Both the position numbers and the translations under genes were made by a program. Below are positions 1 to 5,837 of a DNA stretch of 6,534 nt, piece after piece. The notes under the pieces are model-generated. The model searched no databases. It had not been told where the DNA came from and worked only from the letters and a program-made list of their open reading frames with translations. Location: the NCBI GenBank assembly GCA_050697275.1, contig JBOGZI010000038.1, forward strand, positions 1-6,534. The letters run 5' to 3'. The stretch comes from JBOGZI01 sp050697275. GTDB lineage: Bacteria; Actinomycetota; Thermoleophilia; Solirubrobacterales; 70-9. Within the stretch, counting starts at the first letter, position 1. Each line of letters begins with the position of its first letter.

Positions 1-597
1 GTGCTGCTCGGCGGCGGGCCGGCGGGGGTCGGCGGCCCCGCCCGGCGGGGCGGGTCGCTGCCGCCCGGGGGCGCCGTTCCCGGCCGGGGTGCTCCCGCCC
101 GGCTGCTCCTGCCCGAGGGTGTCCCAGAGCAGACCGGCCGCGATCTGGATCGCGCTGACGCCGTCGGCCATGGCATGGTGGATGCGGCCGACCAGCCCCG
201 TGCGCTCGCCGGTGAGCGCGACCAGGTCCAGCCGCCACAGCGGGCGCGAATGATCGAGGCGCTCGGCGAGGATCTCCCCGGCGAGGCGGCGGAATCCCTC
301 CTCGTCGAGGGTCTCGGCGGGACGGGGCTCGGCGACGTGCCAGTCGAGGTCGACCTGGTCCGCCGGCACCCAGAGCGGCCCGCCGTCGGACGGCACCTCG
401 ACCCGCTGGCGCAGCCGGGGAAGGCCCCGAAGCCGCTCCGAGACGCGGTCCCGCAGCCGCGAGGCGGACAGCGCGCCGGAGGCATCCGGCTCCAGCACGA
501 GCAGCTTTCCGGTGTGGCCCTTGATCGCATCGGATTCGAGGCCGAGGATCTGCGCGTCGTCGAAGCTGAGCGGTTCGCCGGCGACGTCAGCGGTCAT
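1..597 (-). CDS. Wax ester synthase/diacylglycerol acyltransferase (WS/DGAT), N-terminal part, cut by window edge
   Basis: The frame reads from an ATG at 597 down to base 1 without a stop, giving 199 codons; the family is usually about 450-480 residues, so the C-terminal half lies outside the window. Translation shows the N-terminal acyltransferase domain in order: a start ending in SFDDAQILGLES, then LLVLEPDA, PRLRQRV, LDHSRPLWRLDLV near residues 114-126, and the catalytic HHxxxDG motif as HHAMADG at residues 140-146. In this family that histidine motif catalyses acyl transfer from acyl-CoA to a fatty alcohol or diacylglycerol, making wax esters or triacylglycerol at the membrane or lipid-body surface. 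After the motif the visible protein becomes a Pro/Gly/Ala-rich linker (about residues 165-199). The frame stays open upstream to a stop near 670-672, but no other good start is present; there is no clear Shine-Dalgarno before the ATG. It is divergent from the CsbD-like gene. Family assignment is secure; substrate preference cannot be told. Confidence 0.9.
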   Translation of the reverse strand, partial: MTADVAGEPLSFDDAQILGLESDAIKGHTGKLLVLEPDASGALSASRLRDRVSERLRGLPRLRQRVEVPSDGGPLWVPADQVDLDWHVAEPRPAETLDEEGFRRLAGEILAERLDHSRPLWRLDLVALTGERTGLVGRIHHAMADGVSAIQIAAGLLWDTLGQEQPGGSTPAGNGAPGRQRPAPPGGAADPRRPAAEQH

Positions 598-617
598 GTC
601 CCAATGATGACGCGCCC

Positions 618-642
618 GTTTTCCCGCATGGGTCCCGGGTAA
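618..642 (+). promoter_or_regulatory. Candidate sigma-B/sigma-F type stress promoter upstream of the CsbD-like gene
   Basis: GTTT at 618-621 is followed by exactly 15 bases and then GGGTAA at 637-642. The known recognition pattern of the sigma-B/sigma-F/SigH general-stress group in Bacillus and actinobacteria is GTTT, a spacer of about 14-17, and GGGTA(T). Transcription would start around 648-652, leaving a 5' leader of roughly 25 nt that contains the ribosome binding site at 661-667. The match sits at the right place and in the right orientation for a gene whose family is named for sigma-B control. The -10 box differs from consensus only at its last base. This is pattern matching by eye, with no transcript data. 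Confidence 0.6.
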
Positions 643-660
643 CCCGAGGGGGAGACCGAC

Positions 661-667
661 AAGGAGA
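661..667 (+). promoter_or_regulatory. Ribosome binding site of the CsbD-like gene
   Basis: AAGGAGA lies 8 bases before the ATG at 676. It is a strong Shine-Dalgarno match and fixes the start of this small gene. Confidence 0.8.
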
Positions 668-675
668 GATCAGAC

Positions 676-870
676 ATGGGTGAGAACATCGATGAGGCGA
701 AGGGCCGCACCAAGCAGGCGGCCGGCGACCTCGCGGACGACGAGGAGCTGAAGCGCGAGGGTCGCGTCGATCGGGCCGTCTCCGACGTGAAGGAGAAGGT
801 CGACGAGGTGGCCGACAAGGTCAAGGACCGGATCGGCCGACGCGACCGCGACCCGGACGAGCGCTCCTGA
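676..870 (+). CDS. CsbD-like small stress protein
   Basis: A 64-residue, highly charged protein. Its N-terminal half matches the CsbD family pattern: an acidic start, EAKGRTKQAAGDL at residues 7-19, then ELKREGRVDRAVSDVKEKV. The family is usually 55-75 residues and takes its name from a Bacillus subtilis gene controlled by sigma B; members rise in general stress and their molecular role is unknown. The protein has no Cys, His, Phe, Trp or Tyr, and residues about 30-54 read as an amphipathic helix of alternating Val and Lys/Glu/Asp, resembling LEA-like hydrophilic proteins. There is no signal peptide or membrane segment, so it should be cytosolic. The ATG has a strong ribosome binding site and a stress-type promoter just upstream, and the gene is followed by a strong hairpin, so it is probably a single-gene transcript. 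The antisense frame here is a composition artefact. Confidence 0.88.
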   Translation: MGENIDEAKGRTKQAAGDLADDEELKREGRVDRAVSDVKEKVDEVADKVKDRIGRRDRDPDERS

Positions 871-889
871 CCCTCGAGCGGGCCCGAAC

Positions 890-923
890 CGAAAGGGCCG
901 GGGCGTGCGCCCCGGCCCTTTCG
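890..923. terminator. Bidirectional hairpin terminator between convergent genes
   Basis: The arms 890-904 and 909-923 pair perfectly over 15 bp around a 4-base loop (GTGC). The stem has a very GC-rich core and an AAA/TTT step near its base, so both strands give a hairpin ending in a short U run (UUUCGUU on the plus strand). It lies 19 bp after the stop of the CsbD-like gene and 25 bp after the stop of the convergent lipoprotein gene, which fits shared termination for both transcripts. Confidence 0.85.
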
Positions 924-948
924 TTCACGCGTTCGCTGGGGCGAGCGG

Positions 949-1929
949 CTACTCGACGTAGCCCTCCTCCCGCAGGTACTGGGTCGCGACCGCGGCCGGC
1001 TGCTCGCGGTCGATGTCGACCCGGGCGTTCAGCTCCTGCACCACCTCGAGACTGAGGCCCTGCTGCACCTGCTCGATCGTCTCCTGGAAATCAGGGCCGG
1101 CCTCGTCGACCGTCTGCTGGCGGGCGACGAAGATCGGGTTCCCGGCTGGGAAGACACCCTGATCGTCATCGAGGATCGTGTACTTGTCGGAGGTGGACAG
1201 CTGGGGATCTGTCGTGAACAGAATCGACAGGTCCGCCTGACCGTCGTCGAGGACGGGGTAGCGGAGCTCGATGTCGACCGGCTTGAACTGGGCGAACTCC
1301 AGCCCGTAGCCCTCCCGCAGGCCGACCAGGCAGTCCACCCGCTGACGGCACTCGGGCGAGCCGTACAGGGTCAGGTCCTGTGAGGCGCCCTCGAGGTCGG
1401 AGACCTTCTCGACCCCGAGCTCGTCGGCGCGCTCGGTCAGCAGCCCGACCGCGTTGGCGCTGTTGAAGGGCGCCGGCTCGAACGCGACCAGTCCCCTCTG
1501 CTCGAACCGGGCCTGCGACTGGTCGGTTGCCTCGGCCGGGTCGTTGGGGACCTCCTCGGGCGCCAGATTGAAGAAGGACGTCAGCGCCGTCGAGGTGTAC
1601 TCGGGATAGCCGTCGATCTCGCCCGACTCGAGAGCCTGCAGGGCGACCTGCTCGGAGCCCAGGTTGAGGTCGGTCTGGACCGTGTACCCGGCCGCCTCCA
1701 AGCCCTGGGCGTAGATCTCACCGAGGATGAGCTGTTCCGTGAAATTCTTCGAACCGACCGTGACCTCCACCCCGGAGTTGTCGGGGTTGGACTCGATCAG
1801 CTCGCCGGCTGCCTCACCGCCTCCGTCTCCGTCGTCGTCATCGTCGCCGCAGGCGGCGACGCCGAGCCCGAGGACGACTGCGGCAAGCAGGGCGAAGAGC
1901 GCTCGCCAGCGGGAATCGCTGCTCAGCAT
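949..1929 (-). CDS. Osmoprotectant (glycine betaine/choline-type) ABC transporter substrate-binding lipoprotein, OpuCC/ProX-like
   Basis: A 326-residue lipoprotein that should capture the solute outside the membrane and deliver it to the permeases encoded just upstream. The N-terminus has basic residues, a hydrophobic stretch (about 10-26) and a lipobox ending VAAC with the lipidated Cys at residue 27, then an Asp/Gly-rich linker (28-38). The mature part starts with VTVGSKNFTEQLILGE (56-71), the hallmark of the OpuCC/ProX type-II binding fold, and has SGEIDGYPEYTSTAL (102-116), whose tyrosines belong to the region forming the aromatic ligand cage in this family. Cys194 and Cys200 (ECRQRVDC) could form an extracellular disulfide. 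Length and C-terminus look complete. The ATG at 1929 has a strong AGAGGAGG five bases upstream. It is the last gene of the operon, after a 55-bp gap with a small hairpin. A QAT-family binding protein is certain; the ligand is inferred, and ergothioneine binders of the EgtU type are related alternatives. Confidence 0.92.
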   Translation of the reverse strand: MLSSDSRWRALFALLAAVVLGLGVAACGDDDDDGDGGGEAAGELIESNPDNSGVEVTVGSKNFTEQLILGEIYAQGLEAAGYTVQTDLNLGSEQVALQALESGEIDGYPEYTSTALTSFFNLAPEEVPNDPAEATDQSQARFEQRGLVAFEPAPFNSANAVGLLTERADELGVEKVSDLEGASQDLTLYGSPECRQRVDCLVGLREGYGLEFAQFKPVDIELRYPVLDDGQADLSILFTTDPQLSTSDKYTILDDDQGVFPAGNPIFVARQQTVDEAGPDFQETIEQVQQGLSLEVVQELNARVDIDREQPAAVATQYLREEGYVE

Positions 1930-1934
1930 GTGGG

Positions 1935-1942
1935 CCTCCTCT
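1935..1942 (-). promoter_or_regulatory. Strong ribosome binding site of the substrate-binding protein gene
   Basis: On the minus strand these bases read AGAGGAGG, ending five bases before the ATG at 1929. It is the best Shine-Dalgarno in the operon. This fits the need to make more binding protein than membrane subunits and supports the chosen start. Confidence 0.75.
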
Positions 1943-1953
1943 CATCCTGGAAC

Positions 1954-1970
1954 GCCCCACCATGCGGGGC
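1954..1970 (-). other. Small intercistronic hairpin before the binding-protein gene
   Basis: GCCCC (1954-1958) and GGGGC (1966-1970) can pair around a 7-base loop in the 55-bp gap between the second permease and the binding protein. There is no U run, so it is not a normal terminator. It could act as an mRNA processing or stability element, or be chance in GC-rich DNA; five pairs is weak evidence. Confidence 0.3.
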
Positions 1971-1984
1971 TGGACGGCCGGATC

Positions 1985-2707
1985 CTATGCGGCCGAAGGC
2001 TGGCGCGCCAGCTTCAGGCCCTGCGGGGTGAGCAGCCGTTGCACGCCCGCGAGGCCGAGCTCGATCGTGATCGCGAGCAGGGCGATCAGGATCGCGCCGG
2101 CGAGCACCCCCTCGTCGCCGTAGACGTTCCGGGAGATGATGAAGTCTCCCAGCGTGACGACGCCGGCCAGGGGGGCGATGGTCGCGGTGGCGACGATGTT
2201 GATCGCCCCCGTGCGGACGCCGCTCATGATCGTCGGCACCGCGAGCGGAAGCTCGACGCTGCGCATCACGCGGAACTCGCTCATCCCCATGCCCCGGGCG
2301 GCCTCGACCGCATCGCGGTCGACCTGGCGGATGCCGACGTAGGCGTTGGTGAGGATGGGGGGGATCCCGAGCACCATCAGCGCGATCGTCAACGGGATGA
2401 ACCCCACCGCGATGAAGGCGACCAGGATCGCGATCAGTGCCAGCTCCGGGATCGCGCGCCAGGAGTTGCCGACCGTGATCGCGAACGCCTCGCCCCGGCC
2501 GTAGTGGCCGAGCATCACGCCGATCGGCAGCGCGATCAGCAGGGCGGCGCCGAGAGCGGCGAAGGTGAGCTCGAGGTGCGTCCCGGTGAGCTCGAGTACC
2601 TGATCGAGGCCGCCGACCTTCTCGGTCTGGAACCGGGTCTCCTGCGGGGTGAAGATGAAATCGATCGCGTTGGCGAACGGATCGAGGAAGGCTCCCGGGA
2701 GCGGCAT
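1985..2707 (-). CDS. Osmoprotectant ABC transporter permease, OpuCB/OpuCD (ProW)-like, second subunit
   Basis: A 240-residue inner-membrane permease of the QAT importer. An N-terminal segment of about 40 residues precedes the core. Hydrophobic segments follow at about 46-66, 88-104, 106-120 and, after the coupling loop, roughly 167-190 and 199-222. The cytoplasmic EAA loop, which docks on the ATPase, is VEAARGMGMSEFRVMRSVEL (134-153) followed by PLAVP. WRAIPELALIAIL (83-95) is a typical conserved stretch of these permeases. The start ATG shares its A with the TGA stop of the preceding permease (TGATG, 1-bp overlap), with only a weak AGGA ten bases upstream, which suggests translational coupling. 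It pairs with the other permease to form a heterodimeric channel, as in OpuC-type systems, and the binding-protein gene follows. Length and motifs look intact. Confidence 0.92.
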   Translation of the reverse strand: MPLPGAFLDPFANAIDFIFTPQETRFQTEKVGGLDQVLELTGTHLELTFAALGAALLIALPIGVMLGHYGRGEAFAITVGNSWRAIPELALIAILVAFIAVGFIPLTIALMVLGIPPILTNAYVGIRQVDRDAVEAARGMGMSEFRVMRSVELPLAVPTIMSGVRTGAINIVATATIAPLAGVVTLGDFIISRNVYGDEGVLAGAILIALLAITIELGLAGVQRLLTPQGLKLARQPSAA

Positions 2708-3486
2708 CAGGTCGCCGTCCTGCGAAAGAGATCGATGAACCGGGAGCCCCGCTCCGTGCGCTCGCCGGCGGGCGCCGCCGTCCAGGGAGTGAGGAGGCGC
2801 TGCATCAGGACCAGCAGCAGGTCGAAGAGGACGGCCATGCCCACCGCCAGGAAGCTGGCGATCAAGAGCCCGGTCTTGAAGTCGATGCTGTTGTAGATCT
2901 CGACGCCGAGGCCGCCGCCTCCCGCGAAGACCGCCAGGGTGGCGATCGCCACCGTGGAGACGGTCGCGATCCGCAGCCCGGCGACGATCTCGGGCACCGA
3001 AAGCGGCAGCTCCACCCGCCAGAGCAGCTGACGCTCGGTCATGCCCATGCCCCGGCCCGCGTCCTTGGCCTCGCCCGGAACGTTGTTGAGGCCGGCGACG
3101 ACGTTGCGGTAGATGATCTGGAGCGTGTAGGCGGTGAGCGCGATGATCGCCGTGTCGCGGCCTCGGCCGGTGACCGGCAGCAGCAGGAAGAAGAAGGCGA
3201 GGGAGGGGATCGTGTAGAGGATTCCGGTGGCCCCGGTGAACGGGGGGATCAGCCAGCGTTGCCGGTGGGAGAGCAGGGCCAGGGCGAAGGCGAGCACGAA
3301 CCCGGCGATGACGGAAACGCCGACCAGGAGCAGGTGCTCGAGGGTCGGCGTCACGTAGCGGTCGAGGTTGTCGATCGCCCAGTCGAAGCAGAAGGTGCCG
3401 TCCTCCTGCACGCAGTTCGTGTCGGATCGATCGCGGATCTCGACCTGGGCGAGCTCGGGGGCGAGGCTCGCGGAGGCGCTAGCCAT
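2707..3486 (-). CDS. Osmoprotectant ABC transporter permease, OpuCB (ProW)-like, first subunit
   Basis: A 259-residue QAT permease. The first 45 or so residues are hydrophilic and carry two cysteines, Cys25 and Cys33, just before FDWAIDNLDRYVTPTLEHL, a stretch commonly seen at the start of this permease type. Hydrophobic segments lie at about 50-72, 86-104, 112-126, and after the coupling loop at about 172-190 and 207-230. ILYTIPSLAFFFLLLP (89-104) is the conserved core motif. The ATPase-contacting EAA-like loop runs from about 139 to 165 (EAKDAGRGMGMTERQL, then VELPLSVPE). The ATG at 3486 lies inside the last codons of the ATPase gene (8-bp overlap), with AAGG about ten bases upstream. The stop overlaps the next permease start by one base. 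It forms the channel with the second permease. Function as a QAT permease is secure; the role of the N-terminal cysteines is unknown. Confidence 0.92.
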   Translation of the reverse strand: MASASASLAPELAQVEIRDRSDTNCVQEDGTFCFDWAIDNLDRYVTPTLEHLLLVGVSVIAGFVLAFALALLSHRQRWLIPPFTGATGILYTIPSLAFFFLLLPVTGRGRDTAIIALTAYTLQIIYRNVVAGLNNVPGEAKDAGRGMGMTERQLLWRVELPLSVPEIVAGLRIATVSTVAIATLAVFAGGGGLGVEIYNSIDFKTGLLIASFLAVGMAVLFDLLLVLMQRLLTPWTAAPAGERTERGSRFIDLFRRTAT

Positions 3487-4672
3487 CGGCGAGGGGCCTT
3501 TCCGCGGCGGGGTGCTCCTCGACCTTCGCCTGCGGCGAGGTCAGGAAGTCCGAGATGATCTCGACCGAGAGCACGCCCGCGATCCGGCCGGCGGCATCGA
3601 CCACCGGCGCGTACTGCGTCTCGCTCTGCAGCAGGTCCGCGAGCGCATCCCGCATCACGTCGTCCAGCTCGAGGATCGGCTCCGGGGCGGTGTCCGGCCC
3701 GGCGGGGACGGTCTCCTCCGCGAGGTCTCTCTCCGACAGCCAGCCGCGTGGCCGGCGCTCGGAGTCGATCAGCAGTGGGTGCGGGACCTCGGCACCGTCC
3801 AGCTTCGCCCGGACCTCGGCCGTGGCCTGTCCGACGAAGGTCAGCGGGGCCATCCAGAGGTCGATGTCCCTGACCCTCATCAGCGAGAGCCGCTTCAGCG
3901 CGCGATCGGCCCCGACGAAGTCCTCGACGAAGTCGTCGGCCGGCGCCATCAGCAGCTCGGCGGGGGTGGCGTACTGCGCGAGCCGGCCGCCCTGCTTCAG
4001 GATCGCAATCCGGTCGCCCATCTTGATCGCCTCGTCGATGTCGTGGGTGACGAAGAGGACGGTCTTGCGCAGCTCGGCCTGGAGCCGCAGGAACTCGTTC
4101 TGAAGGCGCTCGCGGTTGATCGGGTCGATCGCGCCGAAGGGCTCGTCCATCAGCATCAGGGGCGGATCGGCGGCGAGGGCGCGAGCCACGCCGACCCGCT
4201 GCTGCTGGCCGCCCGAGAGCTGCGCCGGATAGCGAGCGCGCATCGCCGGCTCCAGCCCGATCAGCTCGAGCAGCTCGGCGACCCGTCGATCGACGCGATC
4301 CTGGCTCCAGCCGATCAGCCCGGGGACGGTGGCGATGTTGGCCGCGATCGTGCGATGGGGGAAGAGCCCGATCTGCTGGATCACGTAGCCGGTCTCCCGC
4401 CGGAGCTGCGCCGGCTCGCGGTCGCGAACCGAGGTCCCGCCCACCAGGATGTCGCCCTCGGTGATCTCGACGGTGCGGTTGACCATCCTCATCGCCGTCG
4501 TCTTGCCGCATCCGGAGGGGCCGACCAGTACGCAGATCTCGCCCGCCGGGACCTCCAGGGAGAGGTCGCGGATCGCCGGCTCGGACTGTCCCGCGTAGCG
4601 CTTGGTGACCCCGCGGTAGGCGACCGATGCCGCCTCGCGCCTCTCGCTGCTACGGGTCGGGTCTCCCGCCAC
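3479..4672 (-). CDS. Osmoprotectant ABC transporter ATP-binding protein with C-terminal CBS domains, OpuCA/ProV-like
   Basis: A 397-residue ATPase that powers the importer at the cytoplasmic face. Motifs are complete: Walker A GPSGCGKT (51-58), Q-loop Gln99 in GYVIQQIGLFPH, signature LSGGQQQR (152-159), Walker B LMLMDE (172-177), D-loop GAIDP, and switch His210 in LFVTHD. GLFPH, the FGAIDPINRERLQ region and DIDEAIKMGDRIAIL are typical of the glycine betaine/proline subfamily. The C-terminal 130 residues hold a CBS pair: about 265-325 is degenerate, and about 335-380 is clearer (QYAPVVDAAGRIAGVLSVE). In OpuA-type transporters these domains gate activity by ionic strength, and c-di-AMP binds some of them. 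The start is GTG at 4672, with AGGA about ten bases upstream and partly within the stop region of the VOC gene; the gap is 12 bp. No other plausible start precedes the ABC domain. It overlaps the first permease gene by 8 bp. Confidence 0.94.
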   Translation of the reverse strand: MAGDPTRSSERREAASVAYRGVTKRYAGQSEPAIRDLSLEVPAGEICVLVGPSGCGKTTAMRMVNRTVEITEGDILVGGTSVRDREPAQLRRETGYVIQQIGLFPHRTIAANIATVPGLIGWSQDRVDRRVAELLELIGLEPAMRARYPAQLSGGQQQRVGVARALAADPPLMLMDEPFGAIDPINRERLQNEFLRLQAELRKTVLFVTHDIDEAIKMGDRIAILKQGGRLAQYATPAELLMAPADDFVEDFVGADRALKRLSLMRVRDIDLWMAPLTFVGQATAEVRAKLDGAEVPHPLLIDSERRPRGWLSERDLAEETVPAGPDTAPEPILELDDVMRDALADLLQSETQYAPVVDAAGRIAGVLSVEIISDFLTSPQAKVEEHPAAERPLADG

Positions 4673-4684
4673 TCGGGGGCGATC

Positions 4685-5074
4685 CTAGTGGCCCCGCGTG
4701 GCGAGCTCCAGCGCCCCGAAGACGTTGCCCTCACTGTCCCTGAAGTAGGAGACCTTGCCGACGCCGGGGATCTCCTGGCGGGGCACCACCTGCTGGCCGC
4801 CAGCATCGGGCACGGCCCGCTCGGTCTCCTCGATCGAGTCGACCTGGATCGTGCAGACGAAGGCGCCCACGTCCTGCTCCTCGCTCGGTTCCGAGCCCAT
4901 CCGGCGCATGATCGCCCCGTTGATCCCCGGCTCCTCGTCCGGCCCGCTGGTGACCAGCCAGTAGTCGACCGGCCCGCCGAGTTCCTTGATCTCCCATCCG
5001 AACAGGCCCTCGTAGAACTTGACGGCCCGTTCGGGGTCGGTGGCGTGGATCTCGAAGTGGATCACCCGGCCCAT
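4685..5074 (-). CDS. VOC superfamily protein (glyoxalase/bleomycin-resistance fold)
   Basis: A 129-residue single-domain protein with the two beta-alpha-beta-beta-beta modules of the vicinal oxygen chelate fold. Module one begins VIHFEIHATDPERAVKFYE (4-22), then LFGWEI and GGPVDYWLV. Module two begins with FVCTIQVDSIEETE (72-85) and ends IPGVGKVSYFRDSEGNVFG (102-120), the usual C-terminal signature. Candidate metal ligands in the fold are His6 and the C-terminal Glu123, but ligand assignment needs an alignment. The family includes glyoxalase I, dioxygenases and antibiotic-binding proteins; this subtype (short, GVGKVSYFRDSEGN) is generally annotated only as a VOC protein, so no substrate is claimed. 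The ATG at 5074 lies 10 bp after the membrane-protein stop and has no obvious Shine-Dalgarno, so it may rely on coupled translation. Its stop is 12 bp before the transporter ATPase, placing it in the same operon. Confidence 0.88.
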   Translation of the reverse strand: MGRVIHFEIHATDPERAVKFYEGLFGWEIKELGGPVDYWLVTSGPDEEPGINGAIMRRMGSEPSEEQDVGAFVCTIQVDSIEETERAVPDAGGQQVVPRQEIPGVGKVSYFRDSEGNVFGALELATRGH

Positions 5075-5084
5075 CGGCGCGAGT

Positions 5085-5837
5085 CTAGGAGGTGGGCTTC
5101 CAGGTGGCGGGGCCGGTGGGATCTCCCTCTCCGCGGAGCTCGATCAAGGCGAGCGCGACCAGCACCGTGACCAGTCCCTGCCACGGCTCGAGCACCGCGT
5201 CCACCGCCATCTCCGCCACCACGTCCGCGACGATGGTGTGCATCAGATATCCGAGGCCCTCGGAGGCCAGCTCGGTGCCGAGCACCGCGACGAGGCCGAT
5301 CGCGAACACCCGCCAGAAGCTGCCACGCACCAGCTCGGCGCTGCGGCGGAAGGCGTCGCGCACCCCGCGCCCCTCGAGCTTGATCACCGCGGGCGCGATG
5401 AAGAAGTAGGTGAGGAAGACGACTCCGGGAACGATCAGCAGCGCGAGGCCGATCGCGGCTCCCAGGACGAGGAGCAGATCCGAGGCGACCAACCGCCGGT
5501 AGGGGATCGCGCGCGCGAGCGCGCCGGCCCGCGGCAGCCGCCGGCCGGCCCTCCACTCGAGCACGGCCGCCGCGACCACGCCAGCGTAGAACGCCTCCCC
5601 GAGCAGGCTGACGACGGCGCTGATGGGGAGCAGCGCCAGCTTGGCGACGTCGGCGAACCCATCGACCCGCTCGACCTCCAGCGGCCCGATGGTGACCTCC
5701 GCCAGGGTCTGCGGGAGCAGCACCACGACCGCGATCGGCACCAGCAGCCTCCAGTGCCTGCGATATACGCGAAGGACGTCGGCCACCACCCGCGCGACGT
5801 CGAGCCGCTCGGTCGCCCCGCGCCCCGCCCCGCCCAC
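5085..5837 (-). CDS. Multi-pass membrane protein, GDPD-membrane-domain/DUF975-like
   Basis: A 250-residue integral membrane protein of unknown function. Likely membrane segments are at about 31-48, 67-93, 118-152, 174-196 and 215-236. The most informative stretch is VPGVVFLTYFFIAPAVI (136-152) followed by KLEGRGVRDAFRRSAELVRG (153-172): a Pro-Gly within a membrane helix, then an acidic Glu-Gly, then an Arg-Ser helix and an aromatic FWRVF. That arrangement is the recurring signature of the glycerophosphodiester phosphodiesterase membrane domain and the related DUF975-type families, which have no known enzymatic role of their own. No phosphodiesterase catalytic domain is present. The start is GTG at 5837, sharing its G with the TAG stop of the DUF429 gene; GGAGG lies four bases upstream (5842-5846) and supports this start, although GTG codons at residues 17-18 are possible alternatives. 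It sits 10 bp before the VOC gene. Confidence 0.8.
   Translation of the reverse strand: MGGAGRGATERLDVARVVADVLRVYRRHWRLLVPIAVVVLLPQTLAEVTIGPLEVERVDGFADVAKLALLPISAVVSLLGEAFYAGVVAAAVLEWRAGRRLPRAGALARAIPYRRLVASDLLLVLGAAIGLALLIVPGVVFLTYFFIAPAVIKLEGRGVRDAFRRSAELVRGSFWRVFAIGLVAVLGTELASEGLGYLMHTIVADVVAEMAVDAVLEPWQGLVTVLVALALIELRGEGDPTGPATWKPTS

Noticed and set aside
1..642. 213-codon plus-strand frame at the left edge
   Set aside because: The opposite strand encodes a convincing WS/DGAT with HHAMADG; the plus-strand product has no family features.
594..824. Ser-rich minus-strand frame over the CsbD-like gene
   Set aside because: It is antisense to a gene with a good promoter, ribosome binding site and family match.
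1828..1850. GTC-type trinucleotide run
   Set aside because: It encodes the Asp-rich linker after the lipobox of the binding protein, a common feature of lipoproteins in this kind of organism; it is too short to call a repeat locus.
1727..2896. 389-codon open frame on the plus strand
   Set aside because: It is antisense to the binding protein and both permeases; the product is a low-complexity Arg/Asp/His-rich string with no motif.
3351..4511. 386-codon minus-strand frame overlapping the ATPase
   Set aside because: It is an out-of-frame shadow of the ATPase and first permease, Arg/Ala/Gly/Pro-rich, while the true frame has every ABC motif.
1981..4687. The same heptamer (TAGGATC on the minus strand) at two gene ends, 1981-1987 and 4681-4687
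   Set aside because: Both are stop codons followed by a short shared tetramer; two occurrences are easily chance.
3368..5170. 600-codon open frame on the plus strand
   Set aside because: It lies antisense to the ATPase, VOC and membrane-protein genes, which have clear family motifs. The translation is rich in Arg, Asp, Leu and His with no recognisable domain, as expected from third-position GC bias.
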